Assembly: GCF_001632285.1 (NCBI RefSeq)
Contig: NZ_LWAH01000001.1
Coordinates: 187,144 to 251,143 of the forward strand
Length of the DNA: 64,000 nt
Direction of reading: 5' to 3'
DNA from: Moraxella catarrhalis
GTDB taxonomy: Bacteria; Pseudomonadota; Gammaproteobacteria; Pseudomonadales; Moraxellaceae
Shown: positions 34,434 through 44,124 of the stretch, piece by piece
How the letters are laid out: every line of letters starts with the position of its first letter
Numbering within the stretch: the stretch's first letter is position 1
Translations under genes and position numbers: made by a program
Notes under the pieces: model-generated
The model's input: the letters and a program-made list of their open reading frames with translations, nothing else
Databases searched by the model: none
Told to the model about the DNA's origin: nothing

Positions 34434-35134
34434 CCACATTGCCCAATCTTCACCAAATGCAAGGCAGCTATTTCATTAGCGGTATTGATACCAACATTGG
34501 TAAAACCATCGCAACAGGCCATATCGCCTGCCAGCTTTTAAAGAATGGGCGAACGGTTATCACCCAAAAACTTATCCAAACTGGCAATATCAAGCTAAGC
34601 GAAGACATTGTTAAGCACCGACAGATGATGGGCGTGGGTATGTTGCCTGATGATAAGATGCACCTAACAATGCCTTTGATACTAAGCTACCCTGCATCGC
34701 CACATTTAGCAAGCAAGATGGATGGCGTATCGGTAGATGTTAGCCATCTTTTGGCATGCACCAAACAGCTGGCAGAGGCTTATGAGATAGTGCTGATTGA
34801 AGGAGCGGGCGGTTTGATGGTGCCGATGATGGATGATGTCAAAGGTGGGCTGATGATTGATTATATCGCCAGTCAAAATTATCCTGTGATTTTGGTAAGC
34901 TCTGGCAGGCTTGGCAGCATTAACCATACTCTGCTAAGCTTAAACGCCCTAAAAACTTATGGCATATATTTGTACGCACTGGCGTACAATCAAGCCGATG
35001 ATGGCGATGATGAGATGATTGCAACCAACACCAAACAGTATTTGCAAGAGTATCTCAAAGCCCATCACAGTGATGCCCTTTGGTGGGAGATTCCTAAGTT
35101 AAATTCAGCCGACTTTGGCCTAAATTCATTTTAA
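34430..35134 (+). CDS. bioD: Dethiobiotin synthetase
   Basis: ATP-dependent carboxylation and ring closure of DAPA to dethiobiotin. The 234-residue P-loop protein has the variant motif GIDTNIGKTIATG near residue 18, KLIQTGN, and the second conserved block IEGAGGLMVPM. Translation is coupled to bioC through an ATGA overlap. dtd begins 12 bp after its stop, so dtd is likely cotranscribed. Confidence 0.95.
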   Translation: MTTLPNLHQMQGSYFISGIDTNIGKTIATGHIACQLLKNGRTVITQKLIQTGNIKLSEDIVKHRQMMGVGMLPDDKMHLTMPLILSYPASPHLASKMDGVSVDVSHLLACTKQLAEAYEIVLIEGAGGLMVPMMDDVKGGLMIDYIASQNYPVILVSSGRLGSINHTLLSLNALKTYGIYLYALAYNQADDGDDEMIATNTKQYLQEYLKAHHSDALWWEIPKLNSADFGLNSF

Positions 35135-35146
35135 AAAAGGCAAATA

Positions 35147-35599
35147 ATGAAAGCATTGATACAGCGGGTACACCAAGCACGCGTTGAGGTTTGCGGTGAG
35201 GTGGTTGGTGAGATTGATGGTGGGATACTGGCTTATATCGGTATTGGCAAGTCAGATGATGTTAAGCAAGCAAAGCGTTTGGTGGATAAGATATTAAGTT
35301 ATCGTATTTTTGAAAATACCACTGACGCAGACAAGCTTGGCAAGATGGATAAAAGTGTGGCTGATGTGGGCGGTGGTTTGCTGTTGGTGTCGCAGTTTAC
35401 ACTGATGGCACTGACCGATAAAGGTCGCCGTCCTGACTTTGGGCCAGCGATGCCACCCAATCAGGCAGCACAACTGTTTGATGAGTTGGTTTGTTATGCC
35501 AAACAGTATCATACGCCAGTGGCGACGGGTCAATTTGGTGCTCATATGCAAGTGATTGCCCATAATGACGGTCCGATTAACTTTATCTTAGAAGTATAG
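35147..35599 (+). CDS. dtd: D-aminoacyl-tRNA deacylase
   Basis: Proofreading enzyme that removes D-amino acids (and glycine from tRNA-Ala) from tRNAs. The 150-residue sequence begins MKALIQRVHQARVEV and contains the two signature blocks SQFTL and NDGPINF. The second is normally GPVT, so the Val-Thr pair is replaced by Ile-Asn, worth checking for effect on the cross-subunit Gly-cisPro pocket. It is the last gene of the bio cluster. A 16-bp tandem duplication crosses its stop codon. Confidence 0.94.
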   Translation: MKALIQRVHQARVEVCGEVVGEIDGGILAYIGIGKSDDVKQAKRLVDKILSYRIFENTTDADKLGKMDKSVADVGGGLLLVSQFTLMALTDKGRRPDFGPAMPPNQAAQLFDELVCYAKQYHTPVATGQFGAHMQVIAHNDGPINFILEV

Positions 35600-35613
35600 T
35601 ATCTTAGAAGTAT
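35584..35613. repeat. 16-bp-period tandem duplication across the dtd stop codon
   Basis: TATCTTAGAAGTAT occurs at 35584-35597 and 35600-35613. The first copy encodes the last residues of Dtd and its TAG stop. Confidence 0.85.
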
Positions 35614-35648
35614 CATCAGCGTTTTTTGGGACAAAATAACATCATCTT

Positions 35649-36236
35649 TTATTGTAATTCGTCCACGACAATTTCGTCTAAAGTGATTTGATGAATGGGA
35701 TAATTGGCAAAATCATCAATGTTCTTGCCTTGGGTGATAATCGCAGCTTTATCCGCCAAATACTGTTCAAGTGTCAAGTGAATCGTGCGAAACGCCAAAT
35801 CTTGCCAAGGGATATCCTGCTCATCAATCAAGGCACATTCTAAGCTTTCAACACCAACCCCAAATCGCCCATCACAAGATAAGTTGGTCAAATACATGGC
35901 ATGGATTTGCCCCAAATAAGGCATATCAAATAAGCAGTACAGCTTAGCATCGGTGGCAATAGCGGCAGCTTCTTCGATGGTCTCACGCAACGCACCTTCC
36001 ATCATGGTCTCACCAATTTCCATAAATCCTGCTGGCAAAGTCCAATAGCCGTATCTTGGCTCAATGGCACGGCGACAAAGCAGAATTTTGTTCTCATGGC
36101 GTACCAAAGCCCCGCAAATCATCTTTGGATTGTCATAATGAATAAATCCGCACGCTGAGCAGACGAGACGCTGACGACTATCGCCTTTGGGAATGGTGTA
36201 GGTGGCGGTATGTCCGCATTGCATACAGTAGGGCAT
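35649..36236 (-). CDS. Nudix hydrolase with N-terminal zinc ribbon
   Basis: Probable nucleoside-diphosphate-linked pyrophosphatase. The 195-residue protein begins MPYCMQCGH, with the zinc ribbon completed by VCSACGF. It has FIHYDNPK, a hallmark of zinc-ribbon Nudix proteins, and the Nudix box GFMEIGETMMEGALRETIEEA (about residues 68-88). Substrate cannot be read from sequence; NADH- or ADP-ribose-like compounds are typical. I start at 36236 because the zinc ribbon normally begins at the N terminus. A GTG at 36269 adds 11 residues. Confidence 0.88.
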   Translation of the reverse strand: MPYCMQCGHTATYTIPKGDSRQRLVCSACGFIHYDNPKMICGALVRHENKILLCRRAIEPRYGYWTLPAGFMEIGETMMEGALRETIEEAAAIATDAKLYCLFDMPYLGQIHAMYLTNLSCDGRFGVGVESLECALIDEQDIPWQDLAFRTIHLTLEQYLADKAAIITQGKNIDDFANYPIHQITLDEIVVDELQ

Positions 36237-36366
36237 CGGTCTATAATAAACTGGCTGATTAATGAACACTACCCAAAAATTATATTAGTAAAATTATATT
36301 GTAAGGATAGCTTTGATTGTCATGACTGATTTAGTTTAAGTCAATTTCACCAAAAATACAAATGTT

Positions 36367-37149
36367 ATGAACGATTTTTTTAGCCAAATTAAGACGCATG
36401 CTGATCCAAATTTCGTCGATAAAACGGCGGTTTATTTGCCACCAGAGCATCGATTCTCTACGCTTAGCCATGCCTTATCTGAGTATCACGGTGTAGATAT
36501 TTTGTCTTTGACACAAAATAATGATCTGATTGCAGGGGTTGATAGGCAACAACTGAATCAAGCCTATGAACAGTTGCTCATTAACAAGCCACAGCCCCAT
36601 GCTTGCGTGCTTGTTGCCATTACTGATGAGATTAGCCCAAGGCTATTATTGACTCGCCGAGCAAGTAATTTATCAAGCCATGCAGGTGAGGTGTCGCTGG
36701 TGGGCGGTAAGCGTGATAAGACGGATCGGTCTTCTTATGAGGTGGCAACTCGTGAGGCATTTGAGGAGGTGGGTCTATTAAGACAAGACAGCACTTTAAT
36801 TGGATTTTTACCGATGCAAATCTCCAAAAAAGGTCTTTTGGTACGCCCTGTGGTTGTCAGTATGACACCTGCGATAGCAGACAGTTTAATCGCCAGTGAA
36901 GATGAAATTCAGCGGTTATTTTGGGCTGATCTGACATATCTAAAAACAACGCCACCCATAGATTATTATTTTGAGCGTCCTAATTTTGGGCGAGCATATT
37001 TGCACACACCAGCATGGCTGATTGATGATCGGCAAATTGGTGAGCCTGAAGTGGTGTGGGGATTGACAGGGCGTATCATCGCCAATTTTCTACACATCGG
37101 CTATGGGGTGTGCTATCAGTGGTACTATCACCTTCAGGCACACCACTAA
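36367..37149 (+). CDS. Nudix hydrolase, CoA-pyrophosphatase type (YeaB/NudL-like)
   Basis: The 260-residue protein has an N-terminal helical extension (about 1-75) and a Nudix fold with RRASNLSSHAGEVSLVGGKRD followed by the box end ATREAFEEVGL. The SHAGEVSLVGGK block is typical of the NudL/CoA diphosphatase subgroup, and the C-terminal WGLTGRIIANFLH is also conserved there. It probably hydrolyses CoA derivatives, inferred from subgroup. It stands alone between a minus-strand Nudix gene and rsfS. Confidence 0.85.
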   Translation: MNDFFSQIKTHADPNFVDKTAVYLPPEHRFSTLSHALSEYHGVDILSLTQNNDLIAGVDRQQLNQAYEQLLINKPQPHACVLVAITDEISPRLLLTRRASNLSSHAGEVSLVGGKRDKTDRSSYEVATREAFEEVGLLRQDSTLIGFLPMQISKKGLLVRPVVVSMTPAIADSLIASEDEIQRLFWADLTYLKTTPPIDYYFERPNFGRAYLHTPAWLIDDRQIGEPEVVWGLTGRIIANFLHIGYGVCYQWYYHLQAHH

Positions 37150-37152
37150 TTC

Positions 37153-37184
37153 ATGTCTCAAAGGACTAATGTCTCAAAGGTTTA
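37153..37184. repeat. 16-bp tandem duplication at the rsfS 3' end
   Basis: Copies beginning ATGTCTCAAAGG at 37153-37168 and 37169-37184 match at 14 of 16 positions. The second copy reaches the rsfS stop codon. Confidence 0.75.
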
Positions 37185-37547
37185 GTCTTTTTGAGCTACT
37201 AAGGCTTTGAGTGCATCTGGAGATGACCACAAGCCTTCTAGGTCATAAAATGCCCGTGCTTGTGGCGTCATGATATGTACCACCACCGCACCCAAGTCCA
37301 CCAGTGTCCAATCGCTGTCTTTATCACCTTCACGGCCAAGCGGCATCAGCCCGGCTTCTTTGGTTGCAGCACCCAATTTATCCGCCAAAGCTTTGACATG
37401 GCGTTTACTGGTGGCCTCACAAATAACGATGCGTTCAGCAATTTCGGTTAAATGTTCGATTTCAAGGGTCGTTATGTTTTTTGCTTTTAAGTCATCAAGC
37501 GTTTTGGTAACAAGTGCAAGTGTTTGGTCTAAATTCAAAGTCGTCAT
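37182..37547 (-). CDS. rsfS: Ribosomal silencing factor RsfS
   Basis: Binds uL14 on the 50S subunit and blocks subunit joining during nutrient limitation. The 121-residue product begins MTTLNLDQTLALVTKTLDDL and shows the family core IVICEATSKRHVKALADKL, DSDWTLVDLGAVVVHIMTPQARAFYDLEGLW. The frame extends upstream to 37640, but residues 1-31 of that version are not RsfS-like. nadD lies 32 bp upstream on the same strand, the conserved pairing. Confidence 0.93.
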   Translation of the reverse strand: MTTLNLDQTLALVTKTLDDLKAKNITTLEIEHLTEIAERIVICEATSKRHVKALADKLGAATKEAGLMPLGREGDKDSDWTLVDLGAVVVHIMTPQARAFYDLEGLWSSPDALKALVAQKD

Positions 37548-37579
37548 AATTGATTGATAATTGGATGGATAACTTTTAA

Positions 37580-38239
37580 TTATAGCATATTTTTGGGGTT
37601 TTGGTATAAGCCTTCTTTGCAGATATATGCCAAGACGCACTCATCCATCAGCGGTGCAGCAAGCTTAGTGCGACCATCAGCGATTAGGGTGCGGATTTGA
37701 CTGGACGAGATGTTCATGATGGGTGTGTGATCTAAATAAATCGTATGGTCATTTGCCAAAAATTCATCCAAATTAGTAGTGCACTTTGTTGCTACTGTCT
37801 CATCAGCTGGCGTGGTATCGACACGGTCAAATGCCCACAATTTGACTTGGTAAATCAGCTCATCATACGCCTTCCATTGATGTAGATTTGCCAAACTATC
37901 GCCCCCAATAATAAAAATTAATCGGTCATCAGGATAAGTGGACTTAAGCTGTCGTATGGTGTCGATGGTGTATATCGGAGGTATCAAAGACAGCTCACGC
38001 TCATCAATTGATATATTCATGCCTTTTTTTATCAAGGGTGTAATGGCAAGCTTGAGCATGACGATGCGGTGTGCATGCGATGTCGGTGCGTTTTTAAAGG
38101 GATTGCCAGCCGTTGGCAATAGGTGAACGGTTACAGTGTCAGTGGTTTTTTGGTGTATGGTGTCATATGCACTTAGCACCATCTGCAGATGTGCCCGATG
38201 AATGGGGTCAAACGAGCCGCCAAGATAAAGTCGTATCAT
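37580..38239 (-). CDS. nadD: Nicotinate-nucleotide adenylyltransferase
   Basis: Adenylates nicotinate mononucleotide to deamido-NAD in NAD synthesis. The 219-residue protein begins MIRLYLGGSFDPIHRAHL, with the nucleotidyltransferase GGSFDPxHxxH motif, and ends its catalytic core with ISSSQIR. The start at 38239 is set by this motif. The longer frame to 38344 adds a non-conserved hydrophobic stretch. Its promoter would lie in the 180-bp gap shared with the divergent uvrA. Confidence 0.94.
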   Translation of the reverse strand: MIRLYLGGSFDPIHRAHLQMVLSAYDTIHQKTTDTVTVHLLPTAGNPFKNAPTSHAHRIVMLKLAITPLIKKGMNISIDERELSLIPPIYTIDTIRQLKSTYPDDRLIFIIGGDSLANLHQWKAYDELIYQVKLWAFDRVDTTPADETVATKCTTNLDEFLANDHTIYLDHTPIMNISSSQIRTLIADGRTKLAAPLMDECVLAYICKEGLYQNPKNML

Positions 38240-38416
38240 AATCGAATTTTTTAGGTTTTTAATATTGTAATCATTATGAGACAAAAAAGCCAATTTAAAC
38301 AATAAAACCGTACATGAAATCCATGTATTTATTACAAAACCCATCTGCCAAATGCTTTAAAATATCTAGAAAATCCCCATTTTCTTATTAAATTCTTCTA
38401 TAAAAAAGGCGTTTTC

Positions 38417-41290
38417 ATGGCTCAAGATAAAATTGCCATCCGTGGTGCACGCACGCACAATCTAAAAAATATTGATGTAGATATTCCACGAGATAAATTT
38501 GTGGTGATTACTGGCTTGTCAGGCTCAGGCAAGTCATCACTTGCGTTTGATACTTTGTATGCCGAAGGTCAACGCCGTTATGTTGAAAGTTTATCAGCAT
38601 ATGCTCGACAATTTTTAAGCCAAATGCAAAAGCCAGAAGTAGATAGTATTGATGGTTTATCACCTGCAATCGCCATTGAACAAAAGTCCACCAACCACAA
38701 TCCTCGCTCAACAGTAGGTACAATTACCGAGGTATATGATTACTTGCGTCTTTTGTTTGCACGGGTGGGTGTGCCTTATTGCCCTGAACATGATGAACCG
38801 ATGGTCGCACAAACAGTCAGTGAGATGGTAGATGGGATTATGAGTTTGCCGACTGAGACCAAATTGATGATTTTAGCACCTGTCGTGCGTGAGCGTAAAG
38901 GTGAGCATATTGCTTTGCTTGAGCAGTTGCCATCTCAAGGGTTTACACGCGTGCGTATTGATGGGGTGATTTATGAGACCGATGAGTTACCAAACCTTGA
39001 AAAAAATAAAAAACACAGCATCGAGGTGGTGGTTGACCGATTTAAAGTGCGTGATGATTTGGGAAATCGTGTTGCCGAAAGTTTGGAGGTTGCATTAAAA
39101 CTTGGTAATGATATCGCCATTTTGTATCACATGGATGGTAATCCTGTTGGTGATGATGAGCAGATATTATCTGCTAAGCATTCTTGCCCTGTATGTGACC
39201 GTGCGGTGAGTGAGCTTGAGCCAAGGCTGTTTAGCTTTAATAATCCTGCAGGTGCTTGCCCTGCATGTGATGGCTTGGGTAAGCGTCAGTATTTTGCGGC
39301 CGAGCGTATCGTTACCCATCCTGAAAAATCACTGAATCAAGGTGCTATTCATGGTTGGGATAAACGTCATGCGTATTATTTTGGCTTATTATCAACGGTT
39401 TGCCGTCATTTTGGCATTGATATGGATATGCCGTGGCAAGACTTATCAAATAAACACCAAGCGATTATTTTAAATGGTTCGGGTAGACAAAAAATTGAAT
39501 TTAATTTTACCGATGAACGAGGGCGTAAAACGACCAAAAACACTCCCTTTGAGGGGATTTTGCCTTATCTAGAACGCCGTTATACAACCACAACCAGTAA
39601 TTTGGTGCGAGATGAGTTGGCACAGTATCTATCAGATACCCAGTGCAATGTGTGCCATGGTGTACGCCTAAATGATATTGCCCGCCATGTGCGTGTGGAG
39701 GATAAAGCCATCGGTGATATCATCCATCTGCCGATTGGGGAGGCGTGGCAATATTATCAAAACTTAAAAATTACTGGTGCTAAAGGCGAGGTGGCTGATA
39801 AGATTTTCAAAGAAATCAAAGAGCGATTGGGTTTTTTGACCAAGGTCGGCTTGGAGTATTTGACCTTGGCACGCTCCGCTGAAACGCTGTCAGGTGGTGA
39901 GGCACAGCGTATCCGCTTGGCAAGTCAGATTGGTGCAGGCTTAATGGGCGTGATGTATGTACTTGATGAGCCGTCTATTGGACTGCATCAAAGGGATAAT
40001 GATCGACTTTTGTCCACTTTAATACAGTTGCGTGATTTGGGCAATACGGTGGTGGTGGTCGAGCATGATGAAGATGCCATTCGGCAGGCGGATTATATTA
40101 TTGATATTGGCGTTGGAGCAGGCGTGCATGGCGGCCGTGTTGTGGCATCAGGTAGTGCAGAACAGGTTGCCAACACCACAGGGTCGCTAACGGGCGAGTA
40201 CCTATCTGGCAAGCGACGCATTGAGGTGCCGACTACTCGCCAATTGCCTAAGACCATCGAGATAATCAAAGGTAAAAAAACCATCCAAGAGCCATTATGG
40301 ATTCATTTGGAGGGTGCAACTGGTAATAATCTAAAAAATGTTCATCTTAGTATTCCGATTGGTGTCATGACCTGCATTACGGGTGTGTCAGGTTCAGGTA
40401 AATCCACCTTGATTAACCGTACACTTATGCCATTGGCTGCGACTACCTTAAATAACGCCACCACACTTGCTCCTGAAAAATATGAAAAAATTTCAGGACT
40501 TGAGCATTTGGATAAAATGGTGGATATCGATCAAAGTCCGATTGGTCGTACACCGCGTTCAAATCCTGCCACTTATACAGGCGTGTTTACACTGATACGA
40601 GATTTATTTACCCAAACGCCAGAAGCCAGAGCGCGTGGCTACAAAGCAGGGCGGTTTAGTTTTAATGTGAAAGGCGGTCGTTGTGAGGTATGTCAGGGCG
40701 ATGGATTGATTAAAGTTGAGATGCATTTTTTGCCAGATATGTATGTGCCGTGTGATGTGTGTCATGGTAAGCGATATAATCGTGAAACTTTGGAGGTTAA
40801 ATATAAAGGTAAATCCATCAGCGATGTGCTTGATATGACTGTTGAGGAGGCGATGGGATTTTTTGAACCCATTCCTGCTATTCATCGCCGCCTAGAAGCA
40901 CTACATGAGGTGGGTCTTGACTATATCCGTTTGGGCCAGTCGGCAACGACTTTATCAGGTGGTGAGGCACAGCGTGTTAAACTTGCCAAAGAGCTTGCCA
41001 AGCGTGATACGGGCAAGACTTTGTATATCTTAGATGAGCCGACAACGGGGCTACATTTTCATGATATCGCTAAGCTTTTGCATATTTTACATACATTGCG
41101 TGACCGTGGTAATACTGTTGTGGTGATTGAGCATAATTTGGATGTGATTAAAACAGCAGATTGGATTGTGGATTTAGGCCCTGAAGGTGGTAGCGGTGGT
41201 GGTGAGATTGTCGCCACAGGTACGCCTGAGACAGTTGCCAAAAATAGCCGTTCACATACAGGCAGATTTTTAAAGCCTATGCTTAAGTGA
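38417..41290 (+). CDS. uvrA: Excinuclease ABC subunit A
   Basis: Damage-recognition ATPase of nucleotide excision repair. The 957-residue protein has two ABC modules: Walker [16 protein letters not shown] (residue about 35) and [13 protein letters not shown] (about 660), with ABC signatures [15 protein letters not shown] and [15 protein letters not shown]. Zinc-binding [16 protein letters not shown] and [18 protein letters not shown] motifs are present. No LexA-type SOS box is apparent upstream, consistent with Moraxellaceae lacking a canonical LexA regulon. Confidence 0.97.
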   Translation: MAQDKIAIRGARTHNLKNIDVDIPRDKFVVITGLSGSGKSSLAFDTLYAEGQRRYVESLSAYARQFLSQMQKPEVDSIDGLSPAIAIEQKSTNHNPRSTVGTITEVYDYLRLLFARVGVPYCPEHDEPMVAQTVSEMVDGIMSLPTETKLMILAPVVRERKGEHIALLEQLPSQGFTRVRIDGVIYETDELPNLEKNKKHSIEVVVDRFKVRDDLGNRVAESLEVALKLGNDIAILYHMDGNPVGDDEQILSAKHSCPVCDRAVSELEPRLFSFNNPAGACPACDGLGKRQYFAAERIVTHPEKSLNQGAIHGWDKRHAYYFGLLSTVCRHFGIDMDMPWQDLSNKHQAIILNGSGRQKIEFNFTDERGRKTTKNTPFEGILPYLERRYTTTTSNLVRDELAQYLSDTQCNVCHGVRLNDIARHVRVEDKAIGDIIHLPIGEAWQYYQNLKITGAKGEVADKIFKEIKERLGFLTKVGLEYLTLARSAETLSGGEAQRIRLASQIGAGLMGVMYVLDEPSIGLHQRDNDRLLSTLIQLRDLGNTVVVVEHDEDAIRQADYIIDIGVGAGVHGGRVVASGSAEQVANTTGSLTGEYLSGKRRIEVPTTRQLPKTIEIIKGKKTIQEPLWIHLEGATGNNLKNVHLSIPIGVMTCITGVSGSGKSTLINRTLMPLAATTLNNATTLAPEKYEKISGLEHLDKMVDIDQSPIGRTPRSNPATYTGVFTLIRDLFTQTPEARARGYKAGRFSFNVKGGRCEVCQGDGLIKVEMHFLPDMYVPCDVCHGKRYNRETLEVKYKGKSISDVLDMTVEEAMGFFEPIPAIHRRLEALHEVGLDYIRLGQSATTLSGGEAQRVKLAKELAKRDTGKTLYILDEPTTGLHFHDIAKLLHILHTLRDRGNTVVVIEHNLDVIKTADWIVDLGPEGGSGGGEIVATGTPETVAKNSRSHTGRFLKPMLK

Positions 41291-41432
41291 AGCTTGCTGG
41301 CAAATAAATTATGAAATAATTGTATAAATTTACCAAAAATTGATGGCAATTTATCCAAAAATTTCGTAAAGTATACTTAATTTTAACCATTTAATGATTA
41401 CAATTTATTAAAAAACCAGCAAAGGAAATTTT

Positions 41433-42143
41433 ATGAGTGTTAATAAAGTCATTCTTGTGGGTAATTTAGGCAATGACCCAGAAGTTCGTAATTTTGATAA
41501 TGGCGGCATGATTGCAACGGTATCAATCGCTACCTCTGAACGCTGGACGGACAGAAACACAGGCGAGCGTAAAGAGCATACCGAATGGCATCGTGTGGTA
41601 TTTAATAACCGATTGGCAGAGATTGCCTCACAGTATCTGCGTAAAGGTTCACAGATTTATGTTGAGGGCAGTTTACGCACACGCAAGTGGCAGGATACTC
41701 AGACGGGTCAAGAGCGTTATACCACAGAGATTCGTGCGGATAATATGCAGATGCTTGGCAATCGTGCAAGTGGCGATAATGGCGGTTATGCCAATTCCCA
41801 AGGTGGTTATGCCAATCCAAATCAGCAATATCAAAATCAGGGCAATCAAGGCGGACAGTATCCAAATACTGCCTATCAACAAGCCAATCAATTTGGTGGT
41901 CAAAATTCATCAGGCTATACGCAGCCTCAGCCAAACCAAGCCTACCCAAATTCAGGCTATCCCCAAGAGCGAGCATCTCAGCCTCAGAGTAGCTCGATGG
42001 CACAAAACCATGCTTTTGGGCAGCCAACACACATTGAGCAAAATACAGGTATGTCGCCTATCCAAAAGCCAAATACGCCATCGACAAATCAGCCTGTCAT
42101 CACGCCATCACAGGGCTTATCGGATGATGATATGCCGTTTTAA
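41433..42143 (+). CDS. ssb: Single-stranded DNA-binding protein
   Basis: The 236-residue SSB has an OB fold (about 1-108, [19 protein letters not shown] and [23 protein letters not shown]). A long Gln/Asn/Gly/Tyr-rich linker contains GGYAN-type repeats (about 112-225). The acidic partner-binding tip ends DDDMPF. The linker is longer than in E. coli SSB (178 residues). It is co-directional with uvrA, 142 bp away. Confidence 0.96.
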   Translation: MSVNKVILVGNLGNDPEVRNFDNGGMIATVSIATSERWTDRNTGERKEHTEWHRVVFNNRLAEIASQYLRKGSQIYVEGSLRTRKWQDTQTGQERYTTEIRADNMQMLGNRASGDNGGYANSQGGYANPNQQYQNQGNQGGQYPNTAYQQANQFGGQNSSGYTQPQPNQAYPNSGYPQERASQPQSSSMAQNHAFGQPTHIEQNTGMSPIQKPNTPSTNQPVITPSQGLSDDDMPF

Positions 42144-42167
42144 TCGTCAAAGTCATGATTGTTCAAT

Positions 42168-42205
42168 AAAAAAATCTCAAGCCATAATTTGCTTGAGATT
42201 TTTTT
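42168..42205. terminator. Terminator between ssb and the YgiC-like gene
   Basis: A 15-bp stem (core ATCTCAAGC / GCTTGAGAT) and an 8-nt loop, flanked by A-run and T-run, serving both convergent genes. Confidence 0.9.
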
Positions 42206-42233
42206 ATTGATTTTTTGATTGATATTAAGTTAA

Positions 42234-43385
42234 TCAGATAAAGGCGTGTGGGACAAATAAGCTGGTATCTTTGGTGATGAGCGTGCTGTCCTCACGAATG
42301 CCAATACCTGCAGCACTGTGACCGATAATCCAACTACCAATGACTGCAAACACATCTTGACCTTGATTGTTGCTAAATTTGGGTAAGGGTTTGGACTCTT
42401 GGTAGACATACCCTTCTTGACCATATTGTCCATGCGTTGAGAGTGTTTGATTGGCATGAGTTAAGCTGATATTTGCACCTTCACGAGAAAAAAACGGCTT
42501 TTTAACCACATTTGTTGAAATATCGTTTGGATTTAGGCTTGCTGCAAGCAGATTGGGATGATTTGGAAACATCTCCCATAAGACAGTCAATAATGCTTTA
42601 TTGCTCATCAAGAGTTTATAAGCAGGCTCAATCAGATGAATATTGCTACTGGCAATATGCTGTCCAAATTCTTCAGCAAGTAACCACTCCCAAGGATACA
42701 GTTTAAACAGATGGTGAATGATATTGTCATTTAAATCAGTAAATTGACCATCACTCATGCGATAACCAATATTGCCGATATCAATATAATCAGTCTGTAG
42801 CCCAGCTTGAATGGCGACATCTTGTAGGTATTGTGTTGTGGTTAAATCCTCAATACTGTCTGAAACAGCGGTTAAATACAGCGTGTCATGACCAAGCATT
42901 GGCTTTAATGATTCAAACTCTACAAGCAGTCGTTCATGAATGCTATTAAACTGGTCAGCTCCTCTTAATATACCACCTTGAGCCTGAAGCCAATACCACT
43001 GGGCAACGCTTGCTTCAAATAAAGCGGTGGGCGTATCGGCGTTATATTCATAAAGTTTGGGCGGGTTGATACCATCAAAGCATAAATCAAAACGCCCGTA
43101 TAAACTGGGTGCTTGTCTGCCAAAACTGTCCTCAATCTGCTTAGCGGCGATATCATCAATGCCAAGTCTTGCATAATCGCCAGTTTTTACCACATGGGCA
43201 ACTGCTTGTACATACATATGATGCAATGTGTTGGTGGCATCTTCTAGCAAATCAATTTGGGATTCGGTAAATACATAGCAGGCATCTTCTTGCCAATAAT
43301 TACCATCAATGCTGTGATAATTAAAGCCAATGCGTGCCATTTCGCTTTGCCAATCTGGTCGTGGTGCAACAGTGATACGCTTCAT
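42234..43385 (-). CDS. Glutathionylspermidine synthase-like ATP-grasp protein (YgiC/YjfC family)
   Basis: Putative ATP-dependent peptide/amine ligase of 383 residues resembling the C-terminal synthetase domain of Gsp. Visible blocks are GNYWQEDACYVFTESQID, GRFDLCFDG, KLYEYNADTPTALFEASVAQWYW, EPAYKLLMSNKALL, KKPFFSREGANI and GSWIIGHSAAGIGIRED. In E. coli YgiC/YjfC lack glutathionylspermidine activity and the substrate is unknown. Its start overlaps the stop of the small lipoprotein gene by ATGA, the arrangement of ygiB-ygiC. Confidence 0.88.
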   Translation of the reverse strand: MKRITVAPRPDWQSEMARIGFNYHSIDGNYWQEDACYVFTESQIDLLEDATNTLHHMYVQAVAHVVKTGDYARLGIDDIAAKQIEDSFGRQAPSLYGRFDLCFDGINPPKLYEYNADTPTALFEASVAQWYWLQAQGGILRGADQFNSIHERLLVEFESLKPMLGHDTLYLTAVSDSIEDLTTTQYLQDVAIQAGLQTDYIDIGNIGYRMSDGQFTDLNDNIIHHLFKLYPWEWLLAEEFGQHIASSNIHLIEPAYKLLMSNKALLTVLWEMFPNHPNLLAASLNPNDISTNVVKKPFFSREGANISLTHANQTLSTHGQYGQEGYVYQESKPLPKFSNNQGQDVFAVIGSWIIGHSAAGIGIREDSTLITKDTSLFVPHAFI

Positions 43386-43927
43386 GAGGCCGAACCTGTC
43401 GCACCGCCTGTCGCACCAAAACCTTGGCGAGTGGTGCCAGCTCGGTTGTCTTGGGTGGCTTGAGCGAGGCTTTGGCGATTGCTGTTGGTGGCTTGTTGGT
43501 TATTTTGTGCTGGTTGCTGTGTGGTTGTTGGTGTTTGGGCGGTTTGTGAAGCTTGAGCGGTAGCAGCACGATTACCAGCAACTTTGCTTGCAACATAACC
43601 TGCCGCAGCGCCTGCTGCAGCACCTGCCAGTAGGCTACCGACACCGCTACCATCGGCAGAAGTTGCCTTGGTTTCATGGCTGGCATCTGCTTGTGCTTCT
43701 TGAGCTTGCATTTCAAGCTCGGCAGCTTGGGCTTGTAAGGCGGCGGCTTGCTCTTGAAGTGCTTGTGCTTCAGCGTTGGTGTATTGTAGAGGTTCTTGTT
43801 GTTGCGGCTGATGTTCTGCGACTGTTGGAGATTGGGGTGAACAAGCAGCAATGCCAAGCCCAGCACCACCAAGCAAAACCAAAGAGATGTGACGAGAAGA
43901 TTTGCGAGTTTTTACAGAATTTGTCAT
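43382..43927 (-). CDS. Small Gln/Ala-rich lipoprotein in the ygiB position
   Basis: A 181-residue predicted lipoprotein: a basic N terminus, a hydrophobic segment and GIAACS as lipobox. A Gln/Ala/Glu coiled-coil-like stretch follows (about residues 45-85, EAQALQEQAAALQAQAAELE), then a glycine/alanine-rich helix (GSLLAGAAAGAAAGYVASKVAG) and a low-complexity Gln/Asn/Thr/Gly tail ending in GFGATGGATG. The glycine-rich segment and tail recall YgiB (DUF1190), and the coupled ygiC-like gene supports this. The central cysteine-containing DUF1190 block is not recognisable. Start at 43927, with 43960 as the longer alternative. Confidence 0.7.
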   Translation of the reverse strand: MTNSVKTRKSSRHISLVLLGGAGLGIAACSPQSPTVAEHQPQQQEPLQYTNAEAQALQEQAAALQAQAAELEMQAQEAQADASHETKATSADGSGVGSLLAGAAAGAAAGYVASKVAGNRAATAQASQTAQTPTTTQQPAQNNQQATNSNRQSLAQATQDNRAGTTRQGFGATGGATGSAS

Positions 43928-44124
43928 AACTATGCCTAAAATAAAGATACTTTCTTTCATTATGCCGACAAATGCTTGGTTTTACAAGTCGGTGTCGGTA
44001 AAACAGCCCTGTAAATATCTGGTTTATCAGCAAATTGTATATGAGTGATGGGGGTGATGTGATATAATAAGATGTGTTTATATTCTCTTTAATGATTAAT
44101 AAGTATTCAATAGCTAGGTGACTT

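Noticed and set aside
41512-42210. A 232-codon plus-strand frame and a 142-codon minus-strand frame over ssb
   Set aside because: Both are shadows of the repetitive Gln/Asn/Gly linker of SSB.
43321-43929. Frames of 183 and 113 codons over the small lipoprotein gene
   Set aside because: They arise from the Gln/Ala-rich low-complexity coding sequence and lack ribosome-binding sites.
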